Assembly: GCF_001592205.1 (NCBI RefSeq)
Contig: NZ_BCWM01000015.1
Span: 1 to 64,000, forward strand
Direction: 5' to 3'
Source: Brevundimonas vesicularis NBRC 12165
GTDB taxonomy: Bacteria > Pseudomonadota > Alphaproteobacteria > Caulobacterales > Caulobacteraceae
Length of the DNA: 64,000 nucleotides
Shown here piece by piece: positions 44,746 through 53,045 of this stretch. Each line of letters starts with the position of its first letter. Position 1 is the stretch's first letter. The notes beneath the pieces were generated by a model. That model saw only the letters and a list, made by a program, of their open reading frames with translations, was not told the DNA's origin and searched no databases. A program made the translations under genes and the position numbers.

Positions 44746-45662
44746 TCGGGCTTCCTGAACTTCAAGGTCATGCGATCGCTCTCGCCGATCGCGTCATATT
44801 TGGATCGGTCGAAGGCGGGGTCCGCCGGTTCGCCGCGCGGCGCCGTCAGGCGCGTGGGCGCCAGGGTGTCGACGCCGAACGGGTGATCCTTGGTGTCTTC
44901 CGGATTGGCGTTGATCTCGGACGCCTCGACGAAAACGAAGCCCGCCTCGGCAGCCAACTGGCGCACGAAGGCTTCCTGCACATAGCCGTTGGCCGCGACC
45001 GGATCCTGATCCTGCGCAGGGGCCAGCCGGTGCTGTTCGATGCCCAGGATGCCACCCGGGCGAAGGGCGGCGAAGGCGTCGGCGAAGGCCTTTTCCGCAA
45101 TGCCTGCCGCCATCCAGCCATGCAGGGTCCGCATGAACAGGCACATCTCGGCCGTACCCGCCGCGATTACCGGACCGGACCCCGCGCCGAAGACCGAAAA
45201 CTGCGGTTCTCCATAGAGCTTCTTGTCGCTGGAGAACCGGGTGCGGAAGGCGGTGTTCAGCACGGCCTGCGCCGGATCGGCGGTCGGCCCCTCGGGGAAC
45301 AGGGCTGCGACATAGGTGCCCGCCCCCTTGGCCAGATAGGGCGCCAGGATTTCGGTGTACCAGCCGCTGCCGGGCCAGAACTCCACCACCGTCATCTTGG
45401 GTTGAAGGCCGAAGAACCGCAGCGTCTCCATCGGGTGACGGAAGGCGTCGCGCGCCTTGTCTTGGGCCGAGCGCCAAGATCCCTCAACCGCCCATTCCAG
45501 CGAGCCTTCCGGCGGCCCCGCGGGTGTGGGCGGCGCGGCGGGCGCCTTTGCGGCCTCGTCCTTGCGCCCGCAAGCCGCCACGCCGGTCAGCCCCAGCGCC
45601 GCAGCGCCGCTCAGCAGAAACCGACGCGACAATCCGCTCGCGCTCGCCAGACGATCAGCCAT
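44742..45662 (-). CDS. Exported methyltransferase-fold lipoprotein (paralogue 1)
   Basis: 306 residues. The N terminus has a twin-arginine signal (SRRFLLSGAAALGLTG) with a lipobox (GVAAC, Cys31), then a Pro/Ala linker and a class I SAM-methyltransferase-like domain: MTVVEFWPGSGWYTEILAPY is motif I, and GGILGIEQHRLA lies near motif IV. It resembles 'predicted methyltransferase' COG4798. Such a protein would be folded in the cytoplasm, then exported and lipidated, where SAM is not expected. A second paralogue lies just upstream. Confidence 0.8.
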   Translation of the reverse strand: MADRLASASGLSRRFLLSGAAALGLTGVAACGRKDEAAKAPAAPPTPAGPPEGSLEWAVEGSWRSAQDKARDAFRHPMETLRFFGLQPKMTVVEFWPGSGWYTEILAPYLAKGAGTYVAALFPEGPTADPAQAVLNTAFRTRFSSDKKLYGEPQFSVFGAGSGPVIAAGTAEMCLFMRTLHGWMAAGIAEKAFADAFAALRPGGILGIEQHRLAPAQDQDPVAANGYVQEAFVRQLAAEAGFVFVEASEINANPEDTKDHPFGVDTLAPTRLTAPRGEPADPAFDRSKYDAIGESDRMTLKFRKPE

Positions 45663-45757
45663 TCAAAACCTCCGCAGGACGCCGGGACCCGCGTCCGACG
45701 CACCCTGACGCCTTGGGCTTAATCGGGTTCGCAGGTCCGGTCAAAACGCAAGACGGC

Positions 45758-46564
45758 CTATTCGGGCTTGCGGAAACGCAGGGTCATCCGATCGCTCTCG
45801 CCGATGGCGTCGAAGGCGGCGCGTTCCTCGGGCGTCAGGGTGCGGCCGGACGGATCGTTGCGCGCGGCCGACTGGCGGATCGGCGGCAAGGTCCAGACGC
45901 CGAATGGGTGATCGTGGTCGTCCTTGGGATTGGCGTTCAGCTCGCTGCGCGCCTCCAGCACGAAGCCAGCGTTTCGCGCCTCATGGATCACATAGCTTTC
46001 GGGCACATAGCCGGTGGAGGCGACATCGGCCACGTTCAGCCCTTCCGCGCTGCGGTGCTGCTCGACGGCCAGCACGCCGCCGGGCTTCAAGGCCTTGAAG
46101 AAGGCCTGCAGATACGGCTGGGTCCGGCCGTCGCGCGACCAATTATGGAAGGCGCGGGCCACCAGGATGAAGTCGGCGGTTCCGTCCGCCGCGCCCATGC
46201 TTTCCAGCGGGCGATTGACCGGCACATAACGACCGCCGGTCGCCGCCGCATAGGGCTCAAGAATGTGCCGCCACCAGCTGGCGCCGCCCGGCTCGATCTC
46301 CACCACCGTCATGCCCGGCGTCAGCCCCCAGAAGGTCAGGGATTCATACGGATGACGATAGACGTCGCGCCCCCGGTCGGCGGCGGGCCGGGTCTCGGCC
46401 GCGATGGCGGTCTGCAAGGCCGTGTCGTCGGAGAACGTCGGCATGGCGCTGGACAGGGCCGAACGCGGCGGCGTCCACGCGCCCTGGGTCTGGGGCGACT
46501 GTTGGGCCAGGGCGGGGGCGGCGGACAGCAGGACGGCGGCGAGGCCGTAGACGGCAAGGCGCAT
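45758..46564 (-). CDS. Exported methyltransferase-fold protein (paralogue 2)
   Basis: 268 residues with a Sec-type signal peptide (MRLAVYGLAAVLLSAAPALAQ). The mature domain parallels paralogue 1: GRDVYRHPYESLTFWGLTPG, MTVVEIEPGGASWWRHILEP, GGVLAVEQHRSAEGLNV, and the same ending SDRMTLRFRKPE. Motif I is degenerate (EPGGAS instead of a Gly-x-Gly-x-Gly run). Ninety-five bases separate it from paralogue 1. CTGGAG precedes the ATG. Probably periplasmic; methyltransferase activity doubtful. Confidence 0.8.
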   Translation of the reverse strand: MRLAVYGLAAVLLSAAPALAQQSPQTQGAWTPPRSALSSAMPTFSDDTALQTAIAAETRPAADRGRDVYRHPYESLTFWGLTPGMTVVEIEPGGASWWRHILEPYAAATGGRYVPVNRPLESMGAADGTADFILVARAFHNWSRDGRTQPYLQAFFKALKPGGVLAVEQHRSAEGLNVADVASTGYVPESYVIHEARNAGFVLEARSELNANPKDDHDHPFGVWTLPPIRQSAARNDPSGRTLTPEERAAFDAIGESDRMTLRFRKPE

Positions 46565-46675
46565 GATCGAGGGCTCCAGGTTCAGGTCGTTCTCCATAGG
46601 CAGGCGGGCCGCCCGCGCAAATGAACTTCGCGAGACACAGGCGGATTTGACGCAAGCAAAATCGTCGCGGCGGCG

Positions 46676-46705
46676 CCCTTGACGCCGTTTCGCCGGTTCC
46701 CATCT
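46676..46705 (+). promoter_or_regulatory. Sigma-32 (RpoH)-type promoter of hsp20
   Basis: CTTGAC (46678-46683, within CCCTTGAC) and TCCCAT (46698-46703, within CCCATCT), spaced 14 bases, match the sigma-32 elements CTTGAA and CCCCAT at five of six bases each. The predicted transcript has a leader of roughly 120 bases before hsp20. Confidence 0.7.
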
Positions 46706-46779
46706 TTGCTTCCGAGGATGCCGATTTCGGGTTCTCCAGACTGACGGCGCCGGTTTCGGGTCGTCGATCTGATCTCCTA

Positions 46780-46829
46780 CCGTCCGGGCCAAAACGCCGG
46801 GCGGCTCAACCTTGCTGATCCTCAGGAGG
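46780..46829 (+). promoter_or_regulatory. ROSE-type RNA thermometer in the hsp20 leader
   Basis: CTTGCT at 46811-46816 can pair with the Shine-Dalgarno AGGAGG at 46824-46829 across a seven-base loop. The pairing contains the mismatched G-G that marks ROSE elements, whose conserved core is UUGCU against AGGAG. A second hairpin (CCGTCCGG 46780-46787 with CCGGGCGG 46797-46804) precedes it. Melting on heating would free the ribosome site for hsp20. Confidence 0.72.
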
Positions 46830-46835
46830 ATGCTG

Positions 46836-47315
46836 ATGCGTACCTATGATTTCACCCCGCTATACCGTTCGGCCGTCGGCTTCGACCGTCTGGCCAATCT
46901 GCTGGAAAACGCCTCGCGCGCGACCAGCCAGGACACGGGTTACCCCCCCTACAACATCGAGACCACGGGCGAGAACGCCTATCGCATCGAGATCGCCGTC
47001 GCCGGCTTCAGCCCCGACGAGCTGAATATCGAGGTGAAGGAAAATCTGCTCACCGTGACCGGCCGCAAGACCGCCAATGACGATACGGCGACGCAGAAGA
47101 CCTATCTGCATCGCGGTCTGGCCGAGCGCGATTTCGAGCGCCGCTTCCAACTGGCCGACTATGTCGTCGTCAACGACGCCAATCTGGTCAACGGTTTGCT
47201 GTCGATCTCGCTGAAGCGCGAACTGCCCGAGGCGCTGAAGCCCCGCCGCATCGAAATCGGAGCCGGCCAGCCGCTGATCGAAGGCCAGGCCGAGAAGAAG
47301 GCTGAAGCGGCCTAA
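46836..47315 (+). CDS. Small heat-shock protein, Hsp20/IbpA type
   Basis: 159 residues: N-terminal arm ([20 protein letters not shown]), alpha-crystallin domain (about 38-135, [20 protein letters not shown] and LLTVTGRK), and a short C-terminal tail. It is an ATP-independent holdase that keeps heat-unfolded proteins refoldable. AGGAGG ends six bases before the ATG and is sequestered by the ROSE-type hairpin upstream. A terminator follows the stop. Confidence 0.95.
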   Translation: MRTYDFTPLYRSAVGFDRLANLLENASRATSQDTGYPPYNIETTGENAYRIEIAVAGFSPDELNIEVKENLLTVTGRKTANDDTATQKTYLHRGLAERDFERRFQLADYVVVNDANLVNGLLSISLKRELPEALKPRRIEIGAGQPLIEGQAEKKAEAA

Positions 47316-47336
47316 GCCGTTTCAAGGCGAACTATG

Positions 47337-47364
47337 AAAGGGCGGCGTTCGCGCCGCCCTTTTT
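47337..47364 (+). terminator. Bidirectional terminator between hsp20 and rppH
   Basis: AAAGGGCGGCG (47337-47347), tetraloop TTCG, and CGCCGCCCTTT (47352-47362) form a perfect 11-base-pair stem followed by TT. It ends right at the rppH stop and can serve both convergent genes. Confidence 0.88.
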
Positions 47365-47841
47365 CTATGCCGCCAAGTGCGAGAAGGCGGCGACGACCTT
47401 TTCATAGGCCGGGCGTTTGAACGGCACGATCAGGTCGCAGGCGTCCGACAGCGGCCCCCAGCGCCAGGCGTCGAACTCGACCTCGTCGTCGGCCGCCAGA
47501 TCGATCTCCGCCTCGTCGCCGGTGAAGCGGAAGGCGAACCACTGCTGCTTCTGACCCTTGAAACCGCGCCAGGCCTTGGCGTTGTTCATGGCTTCGGGCG
47601 GGAAGTCGTACAGGATCCAGTCGTCCGTCCGCGCCAGCAGTTCGATCGAGGTGACGCCGGTCTCCTCATGCAGTTCGCGGCGGGCGGCGGCTTCCAGATC
47701 CTCACCCGCATCGACGCCGCCTTGCGGGAACTGCCAGTTATGCGGGCCGGGCGTGGCGTGGCGCTGGCCGTACCAGACCAGGCCCTCGCGGTTGAACAGC
47801 ACGACCCCGACATTGGGCCGATAGGCGTCGAGATCGGACAC
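47365..47841 (-). CDS. rppH: RNA pyrophosphohydrolase RppH (Nudix)
   Basis: 158 residues, RppH type: YRPNVGVVLFNREGLVWYGQ, WQFPQGGVDAGE leading into the Nudix box (GGVDAGEDLEAAARREL, then HEETGV), and FKGQKQQWFAFRF. It removes pyrophosphate from the 5' end of triphosphorylated mRNA, starting decay. Start is GTG and shares its G with the stop of the deacetylase gene (TAGTG). Confidence 0.95.
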   Translation of the reverse strand: MSDLDAYRPNVGVVLFNREGLVWYGQRHATPGPHNWQFPQGGVDAGEDLEAAARRELHEETGVTSIELLARTDDWILYDFPPEAMNNAKAWRGFKGQKQQWFAFRFTGDEAEIDLAADDEVEFDAWRWGPLSDACDLIVPFKRPAYEKVVAAFSHLAA

Positions 47842-49031
47842 TAGCGCCCCGGCCGCATCGACATGGACGAGGCCGGCGCCAGTTGCAGGCCGCGCTGTTC
47901 CAGGCCGGCGGTCCAGCGGGCGGCGGCCTCGACCGTCACCGGATAGCTGAAGCCGGCCCCCAGGGCCGAACCGCGCAGCTTGGCCTGGGCTTCCAGACCA
48001 TTCAGGGCGGCGACGATGGCGGCGGGCGACTGGGTCCGGTCGATGACGCGATCCGCGCTGGCCCGCGCCCAGGCGCCCGGTCGACGCTGGAACGAGCCGT
48101 CGTCCAGGAAGGCGACGCCACGCTGGCGCAGGACGCTCAGGAAGGCGTTCATGCCCGTGTCCGAGCCGGCGAACCGGTCGCCCAGATAGTTGGTCACGCC
48201 GAAATAGCCGGTGGCGCGGCTCAGCAGCCAGTCCATCTTGGCGGTCACGTCGTCGGCGCCGCCGTCGGCCAGCAGCGTATAGGGGCCGGGGTCGTTGTCG
48301 GGATAGCCGGTCGGCTCCATCGGCATTTCCAGCATGACCTCATGGCCCTGCGCGCGCGCCTGGTCGATCCAGCCCTGCAGATTGTCGGCGTAGGGCACGA
48401 AGCTGAGCGTGACCTCCGGCGGCAGCCGTTCGATGGCCGCGCGGGTGGTGACGGCGTTCAGGCCCAGCCCGCCGACGATCAGCGACACGCGCGGCTTGCC
48501 GTTGGGACGGAACGGGCGAGCATAGGCCTGGGCCGGCACGCGGCCGTCGGGCGCGATCATCGGCAGGGGACCGTTCGATCCGGGCTGCGACAGGCCGGCG
48601 ATGGGGGCCTTGGCCAGGGGCGAGGCGGCGTGGACCGGCGCCGTGATGGGCGCGCCCTGACCCGAGACGCTGCCGCCGTCCGGCAGGGTGATGACGGCGT
48701 CGCCGCCTGCGGCCGGATCGGCGCCGCCCGCCAGATTTTGATACAGCCCCATCGCGCCCATGGAGAAGGCTTCGAAGCCCGTCGGCGCCGGCGCTGGCGC
48801 TGCGGCCGCCTCGCGTTCCAGCGCGACATGGGCCGAGGGTGTTCCCGCCTTGGGATCACCCAGCACCGTCAAAAATAGGGCGCTAGTGCTGAGCAGCAGC
48901 AAGCCTGCCAGACCCGCCGCGACCGGCGGCTTCTTCAGGGCGTCGACGACAGGTTTCAGGCTCGGGCCGTCCTTGCCGCGCGGGGCGGTCCCGGCGGTGG
49001 CGGCGAGTGCGGATTGGCGTTTGGCGAACAT
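47841..49031 (-). CDS. Divergent polysaccharide deacetylase family protein
   Basis: 396 residues. A membrane anchor (about 36-58, AAGLAGLLLLSTSALFLTVL) is followed by a Pro/Ala/Gly-rich linker (to about 170) and the deacetylase-like domain: PRVSLIVGGLGLNAVTTRAA, EVMLEMPMEPTGYPDNDPGP, GVTNYLGDRF and FLDDGSFQRR. 'Divergent' members (YibQ type) often follow murein hydrolase activator and Ctp protease genes; those are not here. Probably periplasmic; substrate unknown. Confidence 0.88.
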   Translation of the reverse strand: MFAKRQSALAATAGTAPRGKDGPSLKPVVDALKKPPVAAGLAGLLLLSTSALFLTVLGDPKAGTPSAHVALEREAAAAPAPAPTGFEAFSMGAMGLYQNLAGGADPAAGGDAVITLPDGGSVSGQGAPITAPVHAASPLAKAPIAGLSQPGSNGPLPMIAPDGRVPAQAYARPFRPNGKPRVSLIVGGLGLNAVTTRAAIERLPPEVTLSFVPYADNLQGWIDQARAQGHEVMLEMPMEPTGYPDNDPGPYTLLADGGADDVTAKMDWLLSRATGYFGVTNYLGDRFAGSDTGMNAFLSVLRQRGVAFLDDGSFQRRPGAWARASADRVIDRTQSPAAIVAALNGLEAQAKLRGSALGAGFSYPVTVEAAARWTAGLEQRGLQLAPASSMSMRPGR

Positions 49032-49233
49032 GGGCAAGAGTGGAACCGATCTGGAATCCTACGCCCGCATCATCGGGCGCCGTCGGTTAAGAAACCCTAA
49101 CGGGCGGTTCACCATGATCGACGCGGTGATTTCCGGGAGCGGCTGTCACGGATCGTGCGTTGACGCGGGCGACTTCGCCCTTCCAGATGCCGACCTCCCC
49201 GCGCCGACCCAGAGCGGTCCTAGGATATTTGAG

Positions 49234-51933
49234 ATGATGAGCCCCGCCGCCGACGACGCCCTGCGTGACGAGGTCCGACTGCTCGGCGGCATTCTGGGCG
49301 ACATCATCCGCGACGAGGGCGGTCAGGCCCTGTTCGACCATGTCGAGGCGGTGCGACAGGCTTCGATCGCCTATCACCGCGACCCGGCCTCGCACCCCGC
49401 CAAGCGGCTGGAGAAGCTGCTGACCGCCATGTCAGTGGATCAGGCGGCCGGCTTGGCGCACGGCTTTGCCCTATTCTCTCTGCTGGCCAATATCGCCGAA
49501 GACCGCTCGACCCGCCGCCGCGCCCAGAGCCAGGCCGAGGCCGGCGCCCGGCCCGACACTCCGGAAGGCGCGCTGAAGCGTCTGGCCGATCAAGGCGTGG
49601 ACCGCGAGGCCGTGCGCGCCCTGCTGGATCAGTCGCTGATCTCGCCCGTCCTGACCGCCCACCCGTCCGAGGTCCGGCGCAAGAGCGTCATCGACCGTAT
49701 CGCCGCCATCACCGACCTGCTGGACGCCTGCGACAAGGCCGGCGACGCCTGCACCCTGGACGCCATCGCCGAACCGCTGCGCCGCCAGATTGTCATCCTG
49801 TGGGCCACGCGCCTGGTCCGCACCCAGGGGCTGGTGGTGCAGGACGAGATCGACACCGTGGTCTCCTTCCTGGACCGCATCTTCCTGCACGTCGCGCCCA
49901 AGCAGTTGTCGGCCTGGCGGCGGTTGCTGGAGGCGCCCGAGCTGAAGCCCTTCATGCGCGTCGGCACCTGGGTCGGCGGCGACCGCGACGGCAATCCCAA
50001 CGTGGACGCCACGGTGATGGCCGCCGCCTTCCGCACCCAGGCGCGGGCTGTGCTGACCTTCTATCTGGACGAGGTGCACGCCTTGGGCGCCGAACTCAGC
50101 CTCGCCGCCGAACTGGCGCAGGTGTCGCCCGAGCTTCAGGCCCTGGCCGACGCCGCCCACGACCCCTCGCCCCACCGCGCGGACGAGCCCTATCGCCGCG
50201 CCCTGACCGGCGTCTATGCTCGCCTGGCCGCCACGCACGAGAAGCTGGGCGACGCCCCCCCGCCCCGTCGCCCCGCGGTCCAGGCCGAACCCTATCCCGG
50301 CCCCGACGCCTTCGAAGCCGATCTGAAGACGCTTCACGACAGCCTGGTATTACACCACGGCGGTGTCTTCGCCGACGACCGGCTCAGCGACCTGATCACG
50401 GCGGTCGAGGTGTTCGGCTTCCATATGGCGACCCTGGACATGCGCCAGAACGCCGACGTCCATGAACGCGTCGTCGCCGACCTGCTCAAGGTCGCGGGCG
50501 TCCAGTCCGACTATCTGGCGTTGGACGAGGAAGGTCGCCTGAAGGTGCTGGCCGCCGAATTAGCCTCGTCGCGCCTGCTGTTCAGCCCCTATGCCGACTA
50601 TGAGCCGGAAACGCTGAAGGAACGCGCCATCCTTCAGGCCGCCGCGACAGCGCTCGCCGCCTTCGGCCCGCAGGCCATCCGCACTCATATCGTGTCCAAG
50701 ACCGACGCGGCTTCCGACCTGCTGGAAGTTTATCTGCTGCTCAAGGAGGTCGGTCTCTACCGACCCGAAGACCCCGCCGCCTGCCCGATTCAGGCCGCGC
50801 CTCTGTTCGAGACCATCGAAGACCTTCGCGCCGCGCGCCCTACCTTGGAGCGGCTGTTGCAGGAGCCGTCGGCCCTCGCCGTCGCCAAGGCGCGAGGCGT
50901 GCAGGAGGTGATGATCGGCTATTCGGATTCGAACAAGGACGGCTCCTATCTGACCTCGGGCTGGGAGTTGCACGAGGCCTCGCGCGCCCTGGTCGAGGTG
51001 ACGCAGAAGCACGGGCTGAAACTGCAACTGTTCCATGGACGAGGCGGCACGGTCGGGCGTGGCGGCGGCTCGTCCTTCGCCGGCGTCCTGGCCCAACCCG
51101 AAGGCACGGTCCAGGGCCGCATCCGCACCACCGAGCAGGGCGAGGTCATCGCCAACAAATACGGCGAGCCGGAAATCGCGCTTCGCAATCTGGACGCCCT
51201 GACCTGCGGCGCCATGCTGGCCTCTCTGGGCAAGGGCACGGATCACGCCTTCACCGCCGAACACGGCGCGACCCTGTCGGACCTGTCGGCGCGTTCGATG
51301 GCCGCCTATCGCAAGCTGGTCTATGAGACCGACGGCTTCGTCGATTACTACCGCGCCGCCACCCCCATCGCCGAGATCGCCGATCTGAAGATCGGCTCGC
51401 GCCCGTCGTCGCGCACCGCCTCGACGCGGATCGAGGATCTGCGCGCCATTCCCTGGGTGTTCAGTTGGTCGCAGAGCCGGGTCATGCTGCCCGGCTGGTT
51501 CGGCTTCGGTTCGGCGGTGCAGGGTAAGGACATGGGCGAGCTGAAGGCGATGGCCGAGGCCTGGCCCTTCTTCAAGACGCTGGTCCAGAACATGGAGATG
51601 GTCATGGCCAAGTCCGACATGACCATCGCCCGTCGCTACGCCACCTTGGTCCCCGACGCCTCTCTGGCCGCCCGCATCTATGGCGAGATCCGGGAGGAAT
51701 GGCAGCGGACCCACGACGCCATCCTGGCCATCACCGGCCATGACGCCCTGCTGGGCGGCCAGCCCGAGCTGGACCGGCTCATCCGGTTGCGCATGCCCTA
51801 TGTCGAGCCGCTGAACCACGTCCAGATCGAACTGATCCGCCGCCGCCGCGCAGGCGACGACGACCCCCGCGTCCGCGAGGGCATCCTTCTGGCCATCAAC
51901 GGCGTGGCGGCGGGATTAAGAAACAGCGGCTGA
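49234..51933 (+). CDS. ppc: Phosphoenolpyruvate carboxylase
   Basis: 899 residues, usual length. Motifs: VLTAHPSEVRRKS with the catalytic His (Ser replaces the common Thr), GGDRDGNPNVD, GYSDSNKDGSYLTSGWELH and FHGRGGTVGRGGG; the end is NGVAAGLRNSG. It carboxylates PEP to oxaloacetate to refill the TCA cycle. A much longer open frame upstream overlaps the deacetylase promoter region and is not used; AGGAT lies eight bases before the ATG at 49234. It abuts the convergent corA stop. Confidence 0.96.
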   Translation: MMSPAADDALRDEVRLLGGILGDIIRDEGGQALFDHVEAVRQASIAYHRDPASHPAKRLEKLLTAMSVDQAAGLAHGFALFSLLANIAEDRSTRRRAQSQAEAGARPDTPEGALKRLADQGVDREAVRALLDQSLISPVLTAHPSEVRRKSVIDRIAAITDLLDACDKAGDACTLDAIAEPLRRQIVILWATRLVRTQGLVVQDEIDTVVSFLDRIFLHVAPKQLSAWRRLLEAPELKPFMRVGTWVGGDRDGNPNVDATVMAAAFRTQARAVLTFYLDEVHALGAELSLAAELAQVSPELQALADAAHDPSPHRADEPYRRALTGVYARLAATHEKLGDAPPPRRPAVQAEPYPGPDAFEADLKTLHDSLVLHHGGVFADDRLSDLITAVEVFGFHMATLDMRQNADVHERVVADLLKVAGVQSDYLALDEEGRLKVLAAELASSRLLFSPYADYEPETLKERAILQAAATALAAFGPQAIRTHIVSKTDAASDLLEVYLLLKEVGLYRPEDPAACPIQAAPLFETIEDLRAARPTLERLLQEPSALAVAKARGVQEVMIGYSDSNKDGSYLTSGWELHEASRALVEVTQKHGLKLQLFHGRGGTVGRGGGSSFAGVLAQPEGTVQGRIRTTEQGEVIANKYGEPEIALRNLDALTCGAMLASLGKGTDHAFTAEHGATLSDLSARSMAAYRKLVYETDGFVDYYRAATPIAEIADLKIGSRPSSRTASTRIEDLRAIPWVFSWSQSRVMLPGWFGFGSAVQGKDMGELKAMAEAWPFFKTLVQNMEMVMAKSDMTIARRYATLVPDASLAARIYGEIREEWQRTHDAILAITGHDALLGGQPELDRLIRLRMPYVEPLNHVQIELIRRRRAGDDDPRVREGILLAINGVAAGLRNSG

Positions 51934-52899
51934 CTACAGCCACTTCGTCCGCTTGAACGTCACATACAGCGCCGCACAGATGGCCGCGATCACGCCCAGA
52001 ACCGCATAGTATCCGTATTCCCAGCGCAGCTCGGGCATGTGCTCGAAATTCATGCCGTAGATGCCGGCGATGGCGGTCGGCACGGCCAGAATGGCGGCCC
52101 AGGCGGCCAGCTTGCGGGTGATCAGGCCCTGACGCTGCTGCTCCAGCAGGTTGGCGACTTCGAACACCGACGACAGGATGTCGTTCAAGCCCCCCAGCCG
52201 GCTGTTCACCCGCCGCACATGGTCCCCCACGTCGCGGAAATAGGGCCGCACGTCCGGGTCGATACAGGGCAGGTCCAGCGACTGAAGCCGTCCCAGCACC
52301 TCCTCCATCGGCCCCAGGATGCGCCTGAACTTCAGCAGCTCGCGACGCAGGGTGAAGAGCCGGCGGATTTCCAGGCGTGACAGAAAAGCGTCCAGCGTCC
52401 GCTGCTCCATCTCCAGAACGCTGTCCTCGACATCGTCGACGATGGGGGCATAGGCGTCGACGATGAAATCCAGAATGCCGTGCAGGACGAAGTCGGGACC
52501 CTTCTTGAGCTGCAGGGGCGAGGCTTCCAGCTGTGTGCGCAAATGGTTGTGGGCGCGGGCCGAGCCGTGACGGATGCTGACCACATGGTCGTCGCCGACG
52601 AAGACGTGCGTTTCGCCATAGGCCAGCCGGTCATCGATTTTCATCGCCGTGCGCGCCACGACAAACAGCTCACGGCCATAGACCTCGACCTTGGGCATCT
52701 GGTGCGCCGCCAGGGCGTCCTCGACCGCCAGCGGATGCAGTTTGAATCGATCGACCAGGATCTCGATCTCGGCGTCCGTCGGATCGTAAAGGCCGATCCA
52801 CACGAACTCGCCCGGCTCCAGCGCCAGCCCCTCGGGCGTCAGCGGCGCCTCTCGCACGCGCTGACCGTCGCGATAAACGTAGGAGGCGACGACGGTCAT
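51934..52899 (-). CDS. corA: CorA-family magnesium transporter
   Basis: 321 residues: a large cytoplasmic N-terminal domain, a long helix (about 165-250), and two membrane segments at the end, the first closing with YGMNFEHMPEL, which holds the GMN selectivity motif. It imports Mg2+ (or Co2+/Ni2+) as a pentamer. The stop lies directly against that of ppc, with no intergenic base. Confidence 0.95.
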   Translation of the reverse strand: MTVVASYVYRDGQRVREAPLTPEGLALEPGEFVWIGLYDPTDAEIEILVDRFKLHPLAVEDALAAHQMPKVEVYGRELFVVARTAMKIDDRLAYGETHVFVGDDHVVSIRHGSARAHNHLRTQLEASPLQLKKGPDFVLHGILDFIVDAYAPIVDDVEDSVLEMEQRTLDAFLSRLEIRRLFTLRRELLKFRRILGPMEEVLGRLQSLDLPCIDPDVRPYFRDVGDHVRRVNSRLGGLNDILSSVFEVANLLEQQRQGLITRKLAAWAAILAVPTAIAGIYGMNFEHMPELRWEYGYYAVLGVIAAICAALYVTFKRTKWL

Positions 52900-52959
52900 G
52901 CGGGGTTCCGGGATCTGCGCGGGTCTCGACCTGCTCTAGGCCAGGTTTTCGCCAAACGA

Positions 52960-52989
52960 AACGGCCGGCGGATCGCTCCACCGGCCGTT
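52960..52989 (-). terminator. Intrinsic terminator of the M3 peptidase gene
   Basis: AACGGCCGG (52960-52968) pairs with CCGGCCGTT (52981-52989); GGA and TCC extend the stem inside. On the minus strand TTTCGTTT follows, a weak U-run. It lies about 57 bases past the peptidase stop. Confidence 0.7.
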
Positions 52990-53045
52990 CGCTTATTCAG
53001 TCACCAATCAGGCTCAAGTCGCCCGAAAGGCGATAACCTCCAAGA

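Noticed and set aside
49087-49100. CtrA-like site (TTAA...CTAA) before ppc
   Set aside because: The spacing is six bases instead of seven and the second half is imperfect. Such matches arise easily by chance.
51929-51942. Small hairpin spanning the abutting ppc and corA stops (GGCTG/CAGCC)
   Set aside because: Only five pairs and no U-run; probably fortuitous from the two stop regions.
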